Positions 18,662 to 25,655 of a stretch of DNA of 54,306 bases are shown one piece after another. Numbering within the stretch: position 1 is the first letter of the stretch; each line of letters opens with the position of its first letter. The notes under the pieces are model-generated. The model worked only from the letters and a program-made list of their open reading frames with translations, searched no databases and was not told the DNA's origin. Source of the DNA: Amazonocrinis nigriterrae CENA67. GTDB taxonomy: Bacteria > Cyanobacteriota > Cyanobacteriia > Cyanobacteriales > Nostocaceae. A program made the position numbers and the translations under genes. The stretch is taken from the NCBI RefSeq assembly GCF_016056305.1, contig NZ_JAECZC010000004.1:1-54306 (forward strand). Reading direction: 5' to 3'.

Positions 18662-19114
18662 TTTAACATTTTTAGAAGATTAAGTGCTGTGGCTGCGATC
18701 GCAGCCACGCTTTTGGCTTAAATTGCACCCAAGCTAGTATTTTATTCATAAATAAATTGACTTGTTCTGTTACCCAGTATTTGGGCAGGATTTTCACCAC
18801 TATTGCTTGTGCCTATTCCTTGTTCCCTACCTGAAGGGTTTGGTCACTAAATAATGCACTTATTGAATTGACTACATTTGAGTATTAATTGAATGGAGTC
18901 TAGATAGTTGTCAACTTACTCTAAGATACAAGGGATACAAGTTTTGGATGCGTTAATGTTTGTATCTATTTTGACTGTCTGACCATGACAAGCGATCGCA
19001 GCCATTACCGCGTAAGGAAGTTTTGCGATCTCCAAAAATTTCAGTGCGTCCGAAAGCGATCGCATCTGACAGCCAGTAGATGGTAAATTCTACTTGTGGC
19101 TAGACTTGAGAACT
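18662..19114. other. Intergenic region
   Basis: Contains the HIP1-centred palindrome at 18689-18708 and two further GCGATCGC sites near 18992 and 19056. No reading frame of note. The promoter of the downstream flavin reductase should lie here but was not identified. Confidence 0.55.
18689..18708. terminator. HIP1-centred 20-bp palindrome, possible terminator
   Basis: GTGGCTGCGATCGCAGCCAC is a perfect palindrome built around GCGATCGC, starting 28 bases after the TerB-like stop and followed by GCTTTTGG. The strong GC stem with a short T-run could end transcription of the upstream gene. Confidence 0.5.
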
Positions 19115-19696
19115 ATGAGCTTCAAAACAGTAGTCTTCTATGGTTCATACAGAAGCGATCGCCAGGGCATCAAAGCTGCCAGATTCATCATTGATCAGCT
19201 TCAGCAAAGAAACCATGAAGTAATTTTTGCGGATGCGAAGGAATATGACTTTGGCATCTTAGACCGGATGTATAAGGAATATCCTCAAGGTCAGGCTCCT
19301 GCAAAGATGGAAGAACTGGCAGAACATATCCGCACAGCAGACGGTTTTGTAGTTGTTGCGGGAGAATATAACCACTCCATTCAGCCAGGGTTGAGCAATC
19401 TGATGGATCACTATTTAGAGGAATACTTTTTCCGTCCCGCTGGTATTGTTTCCTACTCAGTTGGTGGCTTTGGAGGAGTGCGCGCAGCCATACAGTTACG
19501 CGCTTTTCTGTCAGAGATGGGAATGGTTACTATTTCCAGTATTTTTGCTATTTCTAAAATTGGGGACTCTCTGGATGAAGCAGGTACTCCACGGGAAGCA
19601 GCTTTGGCCAAGAGAGTCGGTCAATTTTTGGATGAATTAGAGTGGTATGAACAAGCATTGCAACGACAAAGAAAAGAAAAAGGCATCCCATTCTAA
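19115..19696 (+). CDS. NAD(P)H-dependent FMN reductase family protein
   Basis: About 193 residues in the flavodoxin-like fold of NADPH-dependent FMN reductases. Visible features are the N-terminal strand and phosphate loop (VVFYGSYRSDRQGIKAARF), the FMN-contact region GFVVVAGEYNHSIQPGLSN (about residues 78-96) and YSVGGFGGVRAAIQLR. The family reduces flavins, quinones or azo dyes with NAD(P)H in the cytoplasm. ATG at 19115 (M-S-F-K) is preferred over an in-frame TTG seven codons upstream, although neither has a strong ribosome binding site. It stands alone between intergenic regions. Confidence 0.9.
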   Translation: MSFKTVVFYGSYRSDRQGIKAARFIIDQLQQRNHEVIFADAKEYDFGILDRMYKEYPQGQAPAKMEELAEHIRTADGFVVVAGEYNHSIQPGLSNLMDHYLEEYFFRPAGIVSYSVGGFGGVRAAIQLRAFLSEMGMVTISSIFAISKIGDSLDEAGTPREAALAKRVGQFLDELEWYEQALQRQRKEKGIPF

Positions 19697-19845
19697 TATC
19701 GTGTCCGGTTGAAGACTTATCATTAAGACTGCAAGGGAGCAGGGGAGAAAAGGTGCAGGGGAGATAATTTTAAGGTTTCTGCACACATACTCCTAATTAT
19801 AAGTAATAAGCGCGAACGTGATATAATTAGCGTTTTGCCCATTCC

Positions 19846-21201
19846 CTATTGAGTTGACACTGTTAATACCTGCGGTGGTGTGGCGTCTGGCGGATAAAGC
19901 AAGTCTACTTCTACCAATCTGCGATCGCCTGTCTTCATATTTAATAAAACCAAAGGTTCCCCAGATTGTCCTCTCTTTTGTACCAAATGCACAAACTGGG
20001 TTTTTGGCTGCCCTTGATCATCTTTATAACGTACCCGCACGCTTCCCCGGAAAAAGGTTTGCCGGGCTGGTGTACTTAAAAAGCGGAGTCCTGGTTTGCC
20101 CAACTGGTCTTCTTTCAATGGTGTTTGTATCGATATAGCAACTCTTTGCAGACTGGGAGTATTGTTATATAGCGGCAACTGCAAACTGTATTGAATTCCA
20201 TAGTTGCCATGAGCGCGATATGCGGTATCTGGATAACGCACTAGCATGGGGGCACTTTGAATTTGACCAGTCCCCAAAGTTCCACCATGCAAGGTACTAA
20301 GGGCATAGGAAAACGCTTGACCAGGCTGGGGAATAGTTAAATACTTGGTTTGAGAATTATCTGTTAATAATGCTTTCCATTGAGTACCAGCAGCTACTCC
20401 CGCCACACGACCATAAATTCTGGGCTTGCCGGTTTCCTCCAGGGGAGTTGGTGTTTTATCCCTTGGCCCAGATAAATCACCATTATTTAATAAATTTTCC
20501 CACTCTTCTAATGTCGGCGCACGCTCACTACCATCAGCATTAGTTCGGGCAAACATGGCGAGACTGGCTGCATAGACAGTACCATTACTCCGTAATCGTA
20601 CCAACGTAGACCTACCATTTAAAGGTGGTGTTAGTCCCTTGACTGGAATGGGCAGATTTAGCAACATCTGACTTTGCCCTGGTGGAATCACAATTTGGGC
20701 AGGAAAAATATTTTGTCGTCGTCCCCTCAGCACATCAGACATGACGCGATCGCCCGGCCCTGCGAAAACTGTACCCAAAATATTTTGAGTTAAAGTTGGT
20801 AACTCAATAAATGGTGCATCTGGTTGACTTAAATAACTCGCCGCCTGCAAGATATTCACTTTCACCGACTCAGCAGTGGGGTTATGCAGAATGATTCCTA
20901 AATAAAGTGATCTCAGATCCTCCGCTGGTTCAGCCCTAGCAATATGGTGGGCAAAAATATCAAATCGCCCGCGAAACGGAAAATTTAAATGCGCTGTTGG
21001 CACTTTTTTTCCATCTGGCGGAAAGGTAGATAATAAAATCCCCTCTTTCAAAACTAGTTCTGGACTATTGCTGTTAAACGTCGACACCCCATCCAACTGA
21101 CCTGGTAAAGGGCGGACTTCTTGTGGTTGTACTACCTCTTCAGGCGGTGGTGCAGCAGGAGTTGATTGGGCAATGAAAAAACTTGGTAACAAAGGCAACA
21201 T
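19846..21201 (-). CDS. DUF3370-family protein, probably exported
   Basis: A 451-residue protein that I recognise as the cyanobacterial DUF3370 family (phrases FNSNSPELVLKEGILLSTFP, YLGIILHNPTAESVKV and FAGPGDRVMSDVLRGRRQ). The N-terminus is a short hydrophobic stretch followed by a proline/alanine-rich segment (LLPSFFIAQSTPAAPPPEE), consistent with a signal peptide. The rest is beta-rich, as expected of a periplasmic or outer-membrane associated protein. Function unknown. It is transcribed leftward; the C15-like gene lies 40 bases upstream on the same strand, so the two may be co-transcribed. Confidence 0.8.
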   Translation of the reverse strand: MLPLLPSFFIAQSTPAAPPPEEVVQPQEVRPLPGQLDGVSTFNSNSPELVLKEGILLSTFPPDGKKVPTAHLNFPFRGRFDIFAHHIARAEPAEDLRSLYLGIILHNPTAESVKVNILQAASYLSQPDAPFIELPTLTQNILGTVFAGPGDRVMSDVLRGRRQNIFPAQIVIPPGQSQMLLNLPIPVKGLTPPLNGRSTLVRLRSNGTVYAASLAMFARTNADGSERAPTLEEWENLLNNGDLSGPRDKTPTPLEETGKPRIYGRVAGVAAGTQWKALLTDNSQTKYLTIPQPGQAFSYALSTLHGGTLGTGQIQSAPMLVRYPDTAYRAHGNYGIQYSLQLPLYNNTPSLQRVAISIQTPLKEDQLGKPGLRFLSTPARQTFFRGSVRVRYKDDQGQPKTQFVHLVQKRGQSGEPLVLLNMKTGDRRLVEVDLLYPPDATPPQVLTVSTQ

Positions 21202-21241
21202 ATACTTAGATTATTTTTCCAACTAACAGACGCTACTAATT

Positions 21242-21754
21242 TTATGAAAGTGCCAGTTTGTGAATAATTAATACAAAATCAGCGAGAATTCCTCTCAAGT
21301 TTTCTGAAGTTAAAACTGGAACGTGGACAAAGATACAACGTGCAGTCAGTTGGTTTTGGTGCAGATAGTTTAACACTGAATAATAAAGACCTTCGCAAAC
21401 AAATTTACCGCAGTCATGGCTAATCTCAACTGCCGACACTCCCAAGACTAGTTGCTCTAAATCAACCGTTGTCTGCAAAACACTATCTTGACAGCTAGCA
21501 TTTGCTTCCACACTTAATTGTGTGCGCTTGGCAGCCATGCCACAACAGATAATATAGTCGGGTTGCCATTCATCGATTTTTTGAATTACCAGCGAACTAG
21601 CAAGTTGCACATCTACAGGCAGCAGGCGTAAAAATTTCAAGTCAAAGGGGAGCAAGTCAAGTTGAGTAACTTTTAGTAATAAATCATCGGAAGAATTTGA
21701 CTGTTGATCATCAAGCCAAGTGTCAAAAGAAGTTAATAATAATCTTTTCGTCAT
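21242..21754 (-). CDS. Peptidase C15 (pyroglutamyl peptidase)-like protein
   Basis: A 170-residue protein shorter than typical pyroglutamyl peptidases (about 200-215). The catalytic layout is recognisable: CGMAAKRTQLSVEANASC contains a candidate E83, C120 lies in SHDCGKFVCEGLYYSVL, and H144 in FVHVP. The Cys-His spacing of 24 residues equals that of characterised C15 enzymes. The opening LLLTSFDTW also matches the family (V-L-V-T-G-F-x-P-F). Members remove N-terminal pyroglutamate from peptides in the cytosol; activity is plausible but the N-terminal half is compressed. No ribosome binding site is evident. It is divergent from hisH, 58 bases away. Confidence 0.78.
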   Translation of the reverse strand: MTKRLLLTSFDTWLDDQQSNSSDDLLLKVTQLDLLPFDLKFLRLLPVDVQLASSLVIQKIDEWQPDYIICCGMAAKRTQLSVEANASCQDSVLQTTVDLEQLVLGVSAVEISHDCGKFVCEGLYYSVLNYLHQNQLTARCIFVHVPVLTSENLRGILADFVLIIHKLALS

Positions 21755-21812
21755 AACAATTATTATTTAGAATAGAATAACCCTCCATAATTAATTTACA
21801 AGGAGCAGGTCA

Positions 21813-22448
21813 ATGCCAATTATTGCGGTCGTAGATTATGACATGGGAAATTTGCACTCAGTCTGCAAAGGACTAGAAAAAGCTGGAGCTACTCCTAAGA
21901 TTACTCATTCTCCCAAAGAATTGGCACAGGCGGATGCAGTGGTGTTGCCTGGAGTGGGAGCTTTTGATCCAGCAGTGCAACATTTGCGATCGCGTGATTT
22001 AGAACAACCCATTAAAGATACCATTGCATCTGGTAAACCTTTCTTAGGAATCTGCTTAGGTTTGCAAATTCTTTTTGAATCAAGCGCAGAAGGTACACAA
22101 CCAGGACTAGGAATTGTCAAAGGAAAAGTGAAACGGTTTCGTCCAGAACCTGGAATTACAATCCCTCACATGGGTTGGAATCAGCTGGAAGTGACTCAAC
22201 CAAAAAGTATTTTGTGGGAGCATTTGCCATCCCAACCTTGGGTTTATTTTGTCCATTCCTATTATGTTGACCCAATTGATCCACAAATTCGTGCTGCAAC
22301 TGTTACCCACGGTACCCAGACAATCACAGCTGCGATCGCTCATGAAAACCTGACAGCAGTTCAATTTCACCCTGAAAAATCTTCTAACATTGGCTTGCAA
22401 ATCCTGTCTAATTTTGTTGCTCAAGTCCGGGAGAAAATAGCTGCATAA
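21813..22448 (+). CDS. hisH: Imidazole glycerol phosphate synthase, glutamine amidotransferase subunit HisH
   Basis: A 211-residue class I glutamine amidotransferase. The triad is C81 (GICLGLQILF), H186 and E188 (VQFHPEKSS). The opening IAVVDYDMGNLHSVCKGLEK is diagnostic of HisH. With HisF it supplies ammonia to form imidazole glycerol phosphate and AICAR in histidine biosynthesis, linking to purine synthesis. An AAGGAG box sits 7 nt before the ATG. The gene is not in a his operon, as is usual in cyanobacteria; rsmD follows after a 107-base repeat-filled spacer. Confidence 0.97.
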   Translation: MPIIAVVDYDMGNLHSVCKGLEKAGATPKITHSPKELAQADAVVLPGVGAFDPAVQHLRSRDLEQPIKDTIASGKPFLGICLGLQILFESSAEGTQPGLGIVKGKVKRFRPEPGITIPHMGWNQLEVTQPKSILWEHLPSQPWVYFVHSYYVDPIDPQIRAATVTHGTQTITAAIAHENLTAVQFHPEKSSNIGLQILSNFVAQVREKIAA

Positions 22449-22507
22449 TTCTGTTTTGTCATTTGTCATTTGTCCTTTGTCATTTGTTAAGAATTGAAAA
22501 TGACCGC

Positions 22508-22556
22508 TGACTATTGACTATTGACTATTGACTATTGACTAATGACTAATGACCAA
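22508..22556. repeat. Heptamer tandem repeat (TGACTAT/A)n running into rsmD
   Basis: Four TGACTAT and two TGACTAA units are followed by TGACCAA, whose last A is the first base of the rsmD ATG. The tract replaces any Shine-Dalgarno region for that gene. Confidence 0.85.
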
Positions 22557-23110
22557 TGAGTCTGAGAATCTACGGTAATCGCCAGATTAAAACTTTACCA
22601 GGGCAAGAAACCAGACCCACGAGTTCGCGGGTTAGGGAGGCAGTTTTTAATATTTGGCAGGGAACAATAGCAGGTTGTCGTTGGCTGGATTTATGCGCCG
22701 GTAGTGGTTCAATGGGTGCAGAAGCTTTGTGTAGAGGAGCCAGCTTAGTCATCGGAATTGAACAATCGAGCCGAGCCTGTGCAACTATCCGCCAAAATTG
22801 GCAGCAGGTAGCTCATGCTGAACAAAAATGGCAAGTATTGCGGGGAGATGTCATCCAGCAGTTAAAAAGTTTATCAGGAAAGCAATTTGACAGAATATAC
22901 TTTGATCCACCTTATGCTAGTGGATTGTATCAGCCTGTGTTAGAAGCGATCGCCCATCATCAACTGTTAGATGCTAACGGCGAACTAGCAGCAGAACATA
23001 GCCCCCAAGGTTGGACACCTCCAGTAATTCCTGCTTGGGAAATTTGTCGCGAGAAAGTTTACGGCAACACAGCCTTGACTTTCTATAGAATCATGGAATC
23101 TGAGGAATAG
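22556..23110 (+). CDS. rsmD: 16S rRNA (guanine966-N2)-methyltransferase RsmD
   Basis: A 184-residue Rossmann-fold methyltransferase. RPTSSRVREAVFNIW (residues 21-35) is the RsmD-specific N-terminal signature. The SAM-binding loop is LDLCAGSGSMGAEAL (45-58), and the catalytic DPPY motif is at 117-120 in FDRIYFDPPYASGLY. The enzyme methylates G966 of 16S rRNA in the assembled small subunit. The ATG at 22556 begins the conserved M-S-L-R-I-Y-G sequence although it is fused to a heptamer repeat and lacks a ribosome binding site. It converges on petG, with a repeat-rich spacer between. Confidence 0.95.
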   Translation: MSLRIYGNRQIKTLPGQETRPTSSRVREAVFNIWQGTIAGCRWLDLCAGSGSMGAEALCRGASLVIGIEQSSRACATIRQNWQQVAHAEQKWQVLRGDVIQQLKSLSGKQFDRIYFDPPYASGLYQPVLEAIAHHQLLDANGELAAEHSPQGWTPPVIPAWEICREKVYGNTALTFYRIMESEE

Positions 23111-23115
23111 GGGAG

Positions 23116-23235
23116 CAGGAGAGCAGGGGTGCAGGGGTGCAGGGGGCGATGGGGAGACAAGCGAAATAATTCTTCACTCCTAACTCCTAACTCCTAACTC
23201 CCTACTCCCCACTCCCTACTCCCCACTCCCTAATT
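23116..23235. repeat. Mixed heptamer and G/C-rich repeats between rsmD and petG
   Basis: The left half repeats GCAGGGGT-like units; the right half repeats ACTCCTA and ACTCCCC units. The ACTCCTA part is the same family seen at 11980-12041. It lies between two convergent genes. Confidence 0.75.
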
Positions 23236-23237
23236 CT

Positions 23238-23351
23238 CTACCCTCCCAACTGATTAGGGCGCTTGTATTGCTTATAGGCAGCGTAAAACAGCCCACCGAG
23301 AGTAACTACAATTAGACCAAGGACGATACCTGAGAGCAGGGGTTCAACCAC
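23238..23351 (-). CDS. petG: Cytochrome b6f complex subunit V (PetG)
   Basis: A 37-residue single-span membrane protein. It reads V(M)[12 protein letters not shown] at the start and ends [15 protein letters not shown], nearly identical to the PetG I remember from other Nostocales. PetG is an essential small hydrophobic subunit stabilising the cytochrome b6f dimer in the thylakoid membrane. GTG at 23351 is the start, with an AGGAG box 9 nt upstream. It is divergent from cytM across a 209-base gap, so two electron-transfer genes may share regulatory DNA. Confidence 0.97.
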   Translation of the reverse strand: MVEPLLSGIVLGLIVVTLGGLFYAAYKQYKRPNQLGG

Positions 23352-23560
23352 TTTTAATCTCCTGTTTGCAAATATTCAAAATTCGTATCTCGTTTTGATT
23401 TTACCAAATCGGGGGTGAATCCCGCTCTCTGCATTGTTTTTAGGTGACAACAGATCATTAAAAAACTCTAATCTGTGCTTGCAGACACCATCAAGAACTT
23501 TTAAGCTATGTGTAGGAAATGAAAAATTTTTAGCACACCTAGACTTTCACAGTAAACCTT

Positions 23561-23935
23561 TTGGATAACAAGATTACCAAACATGAAACTCTGATTCAGC
23601 GGATCGCTTTGTTGGCTCTAGCGATACTGCTAGCAGTCCCTTTAGGCATTTTTGGGGTTCAGATGGTTCGAGCTTCCGATCCATACGTCAAAAGTGTTCT
23701 TTCTCTGACAGGAGACCCAGTTCAAGGACATGCTATCTTTCAAATCAATTGTGCTGGTTGTCATGGACTGGAAGCAGACGGACGAGTAGGCCCCAGTTTG
23801 CAAGCCGTCTCAAAGCACAAATCTCGGTATGGACTCATTCACCAAGTTATTAGTGGCGAAACACCACCCATGCCCAAATTCCAACCAAGCGTTCAAGAGA
23901 TGGCAGACCTTTTGAGCTATTTGGAGACTTTGTAG
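23561..23935 (+). CDS. cytM: Cytochrome cM (CytM)
   Basis: A 124-residue membrane-anchored c-type cytochrome. Residues 15-38 form an uncleaved hydrophobic anchor. The haem site is CAGCH (64-68), and the axial Met is M104 in TPPMPKFQPS. The spacing and the phrases HGLEADGRVGPSLQAVSKHK match CytM rather than cytochrome c6. CytM is thought to modulate photosynthetic and respiratory electron flow, especially in stress or mixotrophy. The start codon is TTG at 23561; no ATG fits without losing the anchor. It lies divergent from petG. Confidence 0.92.
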   Translation: MDNKITKHETLIQRIALLALAILLAVPLGIFGVQMVRASDPYVKSVLSLTGDPVQGHAIFQINCAGCHGLEADGRVGPSLQAVSKHKSRYGLIHQVISGETPPMPKFQPSVQEMADLLSYLETL

Positions 23936-24020
23936 GTTCAATATCCAAAGGAACTGAAGATAAACAGTATGTAGGTAGGGCAGTCAAGTTCTTCACATAC
24001 TGTTTTTATTTGGAAAATTG

Positions 24021-24205
24021 TAGGACTTACGCAGTTAAATTATTTTTTGAGGTTGGGAATAGGGCATTGGGCATTGGGGAGCCAGTGCGATCCTGTCGCC
24101 TTGCGTCGGAAAGCAACTGGCGTCATAGGGCATTGGAATTTTTTTGCCCTATGCCCCAGCAAGAACCCAAACCCTTAATTTATCGTTTCCCATGCGTAAG
24201 TTCTA
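24021..24205. mobile_element. Putative 185-bp MITE with nested repeat
   Basis: The ends are TAGGACTTACGCA (24021-24033) and TGCGTAAGTTCTA (24193-24205), inverted over 12 of 13 positions and bounded by TA, as expected for IS630/Tc1-type target duplications. The middle carries a GGGCATTGGGCATTGGGGAG module also found at 43567, plus an inverted TAGGGCAT/GCCCTA pair. No transposase is encoded, so it would need to be mobilised in trans. Confidence 0.65.
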
Positions 24206-24557
24206 AATTGGTATTTCAGCCGTGTAAACACCTCAAAAGCAGCTTGTTTTACAAATTGCAATTACATATACTTACGTACGTGTAAATACACAACAATGTA
24301 ATCAAAAGATTGAAAAACTCATCAATAATTTGCATGTAATCACAGCATTTTAGCTGTTTTTTATCTGACTAAAATTATATGTTTAAATAAGGCAGTTAAG
24401 CCTCAAAAACCGCCTGAATCTACCTTGGATTAAGGTCTGACGCTAGTAGGAATTATGAATTACAAATTAGTATCACTTCAGTAACTAACTAAAAAATTGG
24501 CACTTGTTAAATTTTATGTTATCGTGTCATTTTACACAGTCTTTACAATTCAGTGCA

Positions 24558-25298
24558 ATGATTTATCACCGCCAGTTGCCGAAGTATTTAGCATTTTTAT
24601 TTCTATCAGTGGTATTGGGATCTGATTTAGTAATTCCTCAAGTTTTTGCCCAAACTAGTGTCCAGACATCTGTCAGTAAAGGCGTGTCATTTACATGCAA
24701 TGACAGTGAAGCAACCATCAAAGCTAAAAATGGCCCTAGGGTGGTTAGTGGCACAACAAGTATCTATATTGGTTATCAGCAAGTATCATCTAGCAACAAA
24801 GACCCTCGGATCATTCGTTTTGATAATGGTATTAAGAAATGGTGTCGCAGTGACTACGAAACAACAACTGACGATGGCACAGGCTATGGATTACTTTGGG
24901 CTGGAAGCGTTTTGTATGGCGTTTTCACCTCTACTGGAACCCAGACTGGTAATGATTTTCGACGCTTTTCCACTGGGCGCTGGCTGTCTAGCTATGGTAG
25001 CGGTGGCGGTGCAAAAGTAGCAGTTATAGCCCGTATTAATCCCGACAATGGCACCGTTAACTATGCCACATTTTTCTCTGCTAAAAAGATAACTGATGGT
25101 AAAACTAACTCTTTGGTTGTCAAAAGTTTGTCATGGAATGGCGCAAATTTGACAGTGCAGGCAGATTCATGGTCAAGTCCACGTCGCGCCAATACAAATT
25201 CTATGACTTGCACTGGTTCATCACCTTATAAATACACAGTTGTATTCACTGGCGATTTAACAAAAGTGAACTCGGCTTCAGCAGTTAACTGTACCTAA
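24558..25298 (+). CDS. Secreted protein with conserved-looking Cys residues, function unknown
   Basis: A 246-residue protein starting M-I-Y-H-R-Q-L-P-K-Y-L. It has a clear Sec signal peptide (LAFLFLSVVLGSDLVIP, cleavage near VFA-Q). The mature part is beta-rich and Ser/Thr/Gly-rich with four cysteines (FTCND, KWCRSD, MTCTG and the terminal NCT) that could form two disulphides. Several YG/SYG turns suggest a beta-sandwich. I do not recognise a named family. The frame is open a little further upstream (ATG at 24516, TTG at 24504), but the start at 24558 gives the best signal peptide. Secretion is inferred; the role is unknown. Confidence 0.65.
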   Translation: MIYHRQLPKYLAFLFLSVVLGSDLVIPQVFAQTSVQTSVSKGVSFTCNDSEATIKAKNGPRVVSGTTSIYIGYQQVSSSNKDPRIIRFDNGIKKWCRSDYETTTDDGTGYGLLWAGSVLYGVFTSTGTQTGNDFRRFSTGRWLSSYGSGGGAKVAVIARINPDNGTVNYATFFSAKKITDGKTNSLVVKSLSWNGANLTVQADSWSSPRRANTNSMTCTGSSPYKYTVVFTGDLTKVNSASAVNCT

Positions 25299-25364
25299 GA
25301 GGGTAATTGGGAATTGGGAATTGGGAATTGGTAATTGGATTTTACTATTAGTCATCACATCTCA

Positions 25365-25422
25365 CCCATTACCCATCACCCATCACCCATTACCCATTAC
25401 CCATTACCTATTACCTATTACC
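25365..25422. repeat. Heptamer tandem repeat (CCCATTA/CCCATCA)n
   Basis: Eight or so seven-base units run consecutively, drifting to CCTATTA at the right end. The opposite-strand reading is (TAATGGG)n, complementary in style to the nearby GGGAATT units. Confidence 0.8.
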
Positions 25423-25597
25423 AGGCAAACGGACTATATCGTAAGTAATAAGCCGAACTTGATATGAGGCAGCAATTGGGTTTGGAGCTTTATTTTCTAA
25501 CATTATGGTCAAAATCATGTATTTTGACTGAAACTCTTGCGTAGCAAGGATTATATGTTTTTCCTCTGGTGAGAGTGGTGGAAGAGCGATAACATAC

Positions 25598-25625
25598 AAA
25601 AAAGCCTCCTAATAATTGGGAGGCC
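25598..25625 (-). terminator. Rho-independent terminator of the 1037-aa gene
   Basis: On the minus strand GCCTCC, a 9-base loop and GGAGGC are followed by TTTTTT, about 30 bases after the stop of the large repeat protein. This is the clearest intrinsic terminator in the window. Confidence 0.88.
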
Positions 25626-25655
25626 AGGAGTAGTTAGCGGAGACAACTTGTCAAC

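Larger units (their letters stand above)
25299..25655. other. Repeat-filled convergent intergenic region
   Basis: Starts with GGGAATT repeats (about 25308-25338), then (CCCATTA/CCCATCA)n, then about 160 unremarkable bases, and ends with the terminator of the large minus-strand gene. Confidence 0.65.

Noticed and set aside
24010-24285. 91-codon plus-strand frame
   Set aside because: Runs through the MITE and its nested repeat; no start signal or domain.
25365-25422. Heptamer tandem repeats considered as a CRISPR array
   Set aside because: Units are 7 bases with no spacers; this is a short tandem repeat, as are the similar tracts elsewhere.
25411-25599. 62-codon minus-strand frame with an apparent AGGAGG box
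   Set aside because: The AGGAGG is the descending arm of the rho-independent terminator of the upstream gene, and the end of the frame lies beside heptamer repeats. It could be real, but the ribosome binding signal is explained otherwise.
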